A DNA stretch of 64,000 nucleotides, taken from NCBI GenBank assembly GCA_963676865.2, contig CAXXSS010000001.1, forward strand, positions 682,001 through 746,000, given 5' to 3'. Positions 61,221 to 64,000 of the stretch are shown here, in pieces (position 1 is the stretch's first letter; each line of letters opens with the position of its first letter). Source of the stretch: JAAYUD01 sp963676865 (lineage in GTDB: Bacteria > Bacteroidota > Bacteroidia > Bacteroidales > Bacteroidaceae). The translations under genes and the position numbers were made by a program. Below the pieces are notes generated by a model, which saw only the letters and a program-made list of their open reading frames with translations, was not told where the DNA came from and made no database searches.

Positions 61221-64000
61221 TTAAAATGAGGCTCTAACGCCAATATTATAGGTTCTATATACAGGAACCGATTCATAACCGCTAGCCTCAGGACCAAAGT
61301 CATCTGATTTCATGTGATCGAAAGTAAGCAAATTATGTCCACTCAATACAAATCGAACTTTTTCAAAGCCAATTCGTTTAACTAATGCAACGGGCAAAGT
61401 ATAACCAAATTCAAGATTTTTCAATCTAAAGAATGCCCGATTATACACAAAGAAATTACTCGTTTGGTGGTTGGTAGAAGTTTTAGTCGACAGAGCAGGA
61501 TAAGAAATATTCATGCCATTATTCCAACGTTCTTCTGTCCATGCATTACGATGCAATGAGCCATAAACGCCATCATAACTAGTCTCATATATACCCAGAC
61601 CGGAATAAACAGAATTCCAACGAGCAACTCCATCAATTAGGAAACTCAAATCAAAAGCTTTATACCTGAACATACCATTAATACCATAAGTATAATTAGG
61701 CAAAGAGCCATAAGTAATTGGAGCTTTATCTTTTTCATCAATAACACCGTCATGATTTAAGTCTTGATATTTTAAATCACCAACACGAGGTGTACCAAAT
61801 GAATATTTTGGACCATTATCAATTTCACTTTTAAAATTGTAAAAACCATTTCCGTTACTACGATCTACTAAATATCCGAAAACTTGTCCGTAAGAGAATC
61901 CTTGATCTTGATAAGGGTATACGTAGCCGTCTCCTCTTGATATTTCGCCGTCATTAATTACTTTGTTCTTATTGTATGCCATGAAGCCTCCAAGCTTAAA
62001 TTCAAATCCATTTCTGAAAGTTTTACCTATAGACAAATTCAGTTCATAGCCTTTGTTCTCAAAGCTACCAGCATTAGATTTAGGATAGCTACCTAATGGA
62101 ATTCCTTGATAAGAAGGCACTAAATTTGTAGAAGCTATTACGGCATTGTTTACCTTTTCTTTAAAGACATCGACCGAAAAATCAATCAGATTAAAAAAGC
62201 CTAAATCAAAACCGACATTCAACTTTTTACTCTTTTCCGCTTTGAGATTAAAATTACCTATACTATTCTCACTAACCCAATATTGCAGCGCACCAATTGG
62301 GCCACCCCCATTGAGTGTTACATTATCTTCATATGAATATCTACCCAGCCCATTTCTATCATCCGCAGTAGTACCATAAGCGACTCTTATTTTAGCTAAA
62401 CTAACAGGCTTTATACTCTGCATGAATGGTTCATTTGAAATAACCCATGCCCCAGAAACGGCAGGTGTAACAGTCCATCGGCTTTGACGTGCATACTGCT
62501 CACTTCCGGCATACCCCATTACCAAACGCAAAGCATAACGATGAGCATAGTCATAAGATGCATCAATTCCAGACATTATATGCATATATGGTAATGCAGA
62601 ATTTGCTTCAAAACGTTGATACAATACATATCCCATAGCATTTATATAATGACTGCTAAAGTTACGGTTATAATTTATTCTTCCTCTATAAGATAGATCA
62701 TAGAATTCATTATTGCTTTTACTATATGCCAATGTTGTATTATCATCGGTGCCCTTTCTTACAAAATTCAAATCACTAGAGGTAGCATCTCTTTGGTAGC
62801 GTCTATAATTCTTTGTCGTAAGCAGAGAATTCGTTGTATTCGACATGTAAGCTACATCTCCAATAAGGCTCAACCCCTTTGTGAGAAAATCCATATTTAA
62901 GTTTAATCCGAAATTAGCATAAACATTCGTAACTGTATAATTAGCATATCCTGTACGATTGACCATACCATAAGGTGAATCGTTCTCATTTTGAGTAACT
63001 AAGACTTCTCCACCCGGATAAGGAGCATTATCTACAGACGGAGTCAACGGACCGTAAACAGTAGAAGGCATAGTGAATAGATGTGGGTAAATAGAATTTA
63101 GAAATCCTGCACCAGGAGTATGTTCTTTCTTAACATTTCCTGTCACATTCATATATGCCTTCAAATAATCTGTCACCTTTACATCAATATTAGTCCTAAG
63201 GTTAAACCAATAAAATTGATTATTAGGACCGTATTTATCGTTAGATTCAGTCTTATAAGGCCCATCAGAATGCATCATATTAAAATTAGAATAGAATGTA
63301 ACTTTATCATTGCCACCCGAGAGGTTGATACCCAAACGTTGTGTTTGGACAAGCTTCTTCAACATCATCGAGCGCCAATCAGTATTTGGGTAAAGATAGG
63401 GATCAGCTCCTTTACGATAATTGTCAATATCAGTAGCCGAGAAATAATAATTTTTACCCATTCCATCATTATAAGCAGCTTCATTGCGAAGACCAGCATA
63501 TTCAGCAGAGCCAATAAAAGCAGGTTTGGTTGTCATCTCATGAAATGATTCATTGAAATCAAAAGATATTTTCATTTTACCAGCAACACCACGTTTAGTG
63601 GTGATGACAATCACTCCATTAGTTCCTTCCGTACCATAAATAGCCTGAGAAGCAGCATCCTTTAGTACAGAAATTGAAGCAATCTCATTGGATGAGATAT
63701 AAGACAAACTATACGCTTCCGTACCAGGATAACAAGGTAGACCATCAATCACTATCAACGGAGAATTATAATGCATATCCGATAAACCTCTAATATGGTA
63801 ATCGTGATTTTCACGAGCAACTTCACTATAAGTCTCGTGTGAAATAAGACCGGCAAAATTACCTGCAAATTGCGCCGAAAGAACAGTCACAGGAGCTTTC
63901 ATTAATTGCTCTGTTTGAACAGTTGATGCAGATCCAGAAAAAATGCCCTTAGACATTTTTGAATAACCCAAGTCAATCGCTTCATCAACATGATGAATAT
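61221..64000 (-). CDS. SusC/RagA-type TonB-dependent receptor of PUL 2, partial (N-terminus outside window)
   Basis: The frame is open to the window edge, so the signal peptide and carboxypeptidase-like domain are missing. The visible part starts in the SusC signature region (LGYSKMSKGIFSGSASTV). It then has the plug (DYHIRGLSDMHYNSPLIVID, LKDAASQAIYGTEGTNGVIV) and the barrel, ending TYNIGVRASF with C-terminal Phe. The usual GYGTQKK motif is replaced by GYSKMSK. It is the first gene of PUL 2 within the window and forms the importer with the SusD downstream. Whether it has an STN domain or an adjacent regulator cannot be seen. Confidence 0.93.
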   Translation of the reverse strand, partial: IHHVDEAIDLGYSKMSKGIFSGSASTVQTEQLMKAPVTVLSAQFAGNFAGLISHETYSEVARENHDYHIRGLSDMHYNSPLIVIDGLPCYPGTEAYSLSYISSNEIASISVLKDAASQAIYGTEGTNGVIVITTKRGVAGKMKISFDFNESFHEMTTKPAFIGSAEYAGLRNEAAYNDGMGKNYYFSATDIDNYRKGADPYLYPNTDWRSMMLKKLVQTQRLGINLSGGNDKVTFYSNFNMMHSDGPYKTESNDKYGPNNQFYWFNLRTNIDVKVTDYLKAYMNVTGNVKKEHTPGAGFLNSIYPHLFTMPSTVYGPLTPSVDNAPYPGGEVLVTQNENDSPYGMVNRTGYANYTVTNVYANFGLNLNMDFLTKGLSLIGDVAYMSNTTNSLLTTKNYRRYQRDATSSDLNFVRKGTDDNTTLAYSKSNNEFYDLSYRGRINYNRNFSSHYINAMGYVLYQRFEANSALPYMHIMSGIDASYDYAHRYALRLVMGYAGSEQYARQSRWTVTPAVSGAWVISNEPFMQSIKPVSLAKIRVAYGTTADDRNGLGRYSYEDNVTLNGGGPIGALQYWVSENSIGNFNLKAEKSKKLNVGFDLGFFNLIDFSVDVFKEKVNNAVIASTNLVPSYQGIPLGSYPKSNAGSFENKGYELNLSIGKTFRNGFEFKLGGFMAYNKNKVINDGEISRGDGYVYPYQDQGFSYGQVFGYLVDRSNGNGFYNFKSEIDNGPKYSFGTPRVGDLKYQDLNHDGVIDEKDKAPITYGSLPNYTYGINGMFRYKAFDLSFLIDGVARWNSVYSGLGIYETSYDGVYGSLHRNAWTEERWNNGMNISYPALSTKTSTNHQTSNFFVYNRAFFRLKNLEFGYTLPVALVKRIGFEKVRFVLSGHNLLTFDHMKSDDFGPEASGYESVPVYRTYNIGVRASF

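Overview
The window looks like chromosomal DNA from a low-GC gut-type Bacteroidales (Bacteroides, Parabacteroides or Coprobacter kind); I cannot name the species. The reasons are two SusC/SusD pairs with large glycoside hydrolase loci, an ECF sigma/FecR pair, one exact TTTG-N19-TAnnTTTG promoter, and housekeeping genes typical of the phylum (tdk, rsmI, hflX, a DUF4954 protein).

Layout. 1-3300: the end of a membrane-protein gene, a broken Rhs/YD-repeat scrap, and a run of small secreted, membrane and ankyrin-repeat genes that resemble orphan immunity genes. 3303-4784: an IS3-family element, present again in identical form and orientation at 29573-31054. Both copies sit inside diverged copies of the same roughly 1 kb repeat module, which still carries short conserved reading frames and hairpins (2985-6020 and 29450-31750). 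6321-9406: an AlbA_2/ATPase-fold regulator and a three-gene HipB-HipS-HipT toxin-antitoxin operon. 9676-25312: polysaccharide utilisation locus 1. On the minus strand it has GH109, GH35 and a GH31 enzyme with FN3, CBM32, dockerin and cohesin-like modules. Divergent from these are an ECF sigma factor, a broken GH3 fragment, a FecR anti-sigma factor, SusC and SusD. 25784-29319: a DUF5131 (Gp37/Gp68) protein and a SWIM-SNF2 helicase.

32173-35359: a TonB-dependent receptor divergent from an AraC regulator. 35462-43858: a conserved housekeeping block with tRNA-Lys, an AI-2E-type transporter, thymidine kinase, RsmI, a coiled-coil lipoprotein, an S41 protease, HflX and a DUF4954 protein. 43919-64000: PUL 2, entirely on the minus strand and running off the window. 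In transcription order it encodes SusC, SusD, a surface lipoprotein, GH71/99-like, GH78, GH127-like, GH20, GH3 with PA14, GH3 and GH27.

How they work together (inference). PUL 1 combines a beta-galactosidase, a GH109 alpha-N-acetylgalactosaminidase and a CBM32-bearing GH31, which suits host or mucin O-glycans sensed through SusC-FecR-sigma signalling. PUL 2 combines rhamnosidase, alpha-galactosidase, beta-hexosaminidase, beta-glycosidase and possible arabinofuranosidase and endo-mannosidase activities, which suggests a branched heteropolysaccharide or complex glycoprotein glycan that I cannot name. The two identical direct IS copies bracket a 26.3 kb segment (HipBST, PUL 1, helicase) that homologous recombination could delete as a unit.
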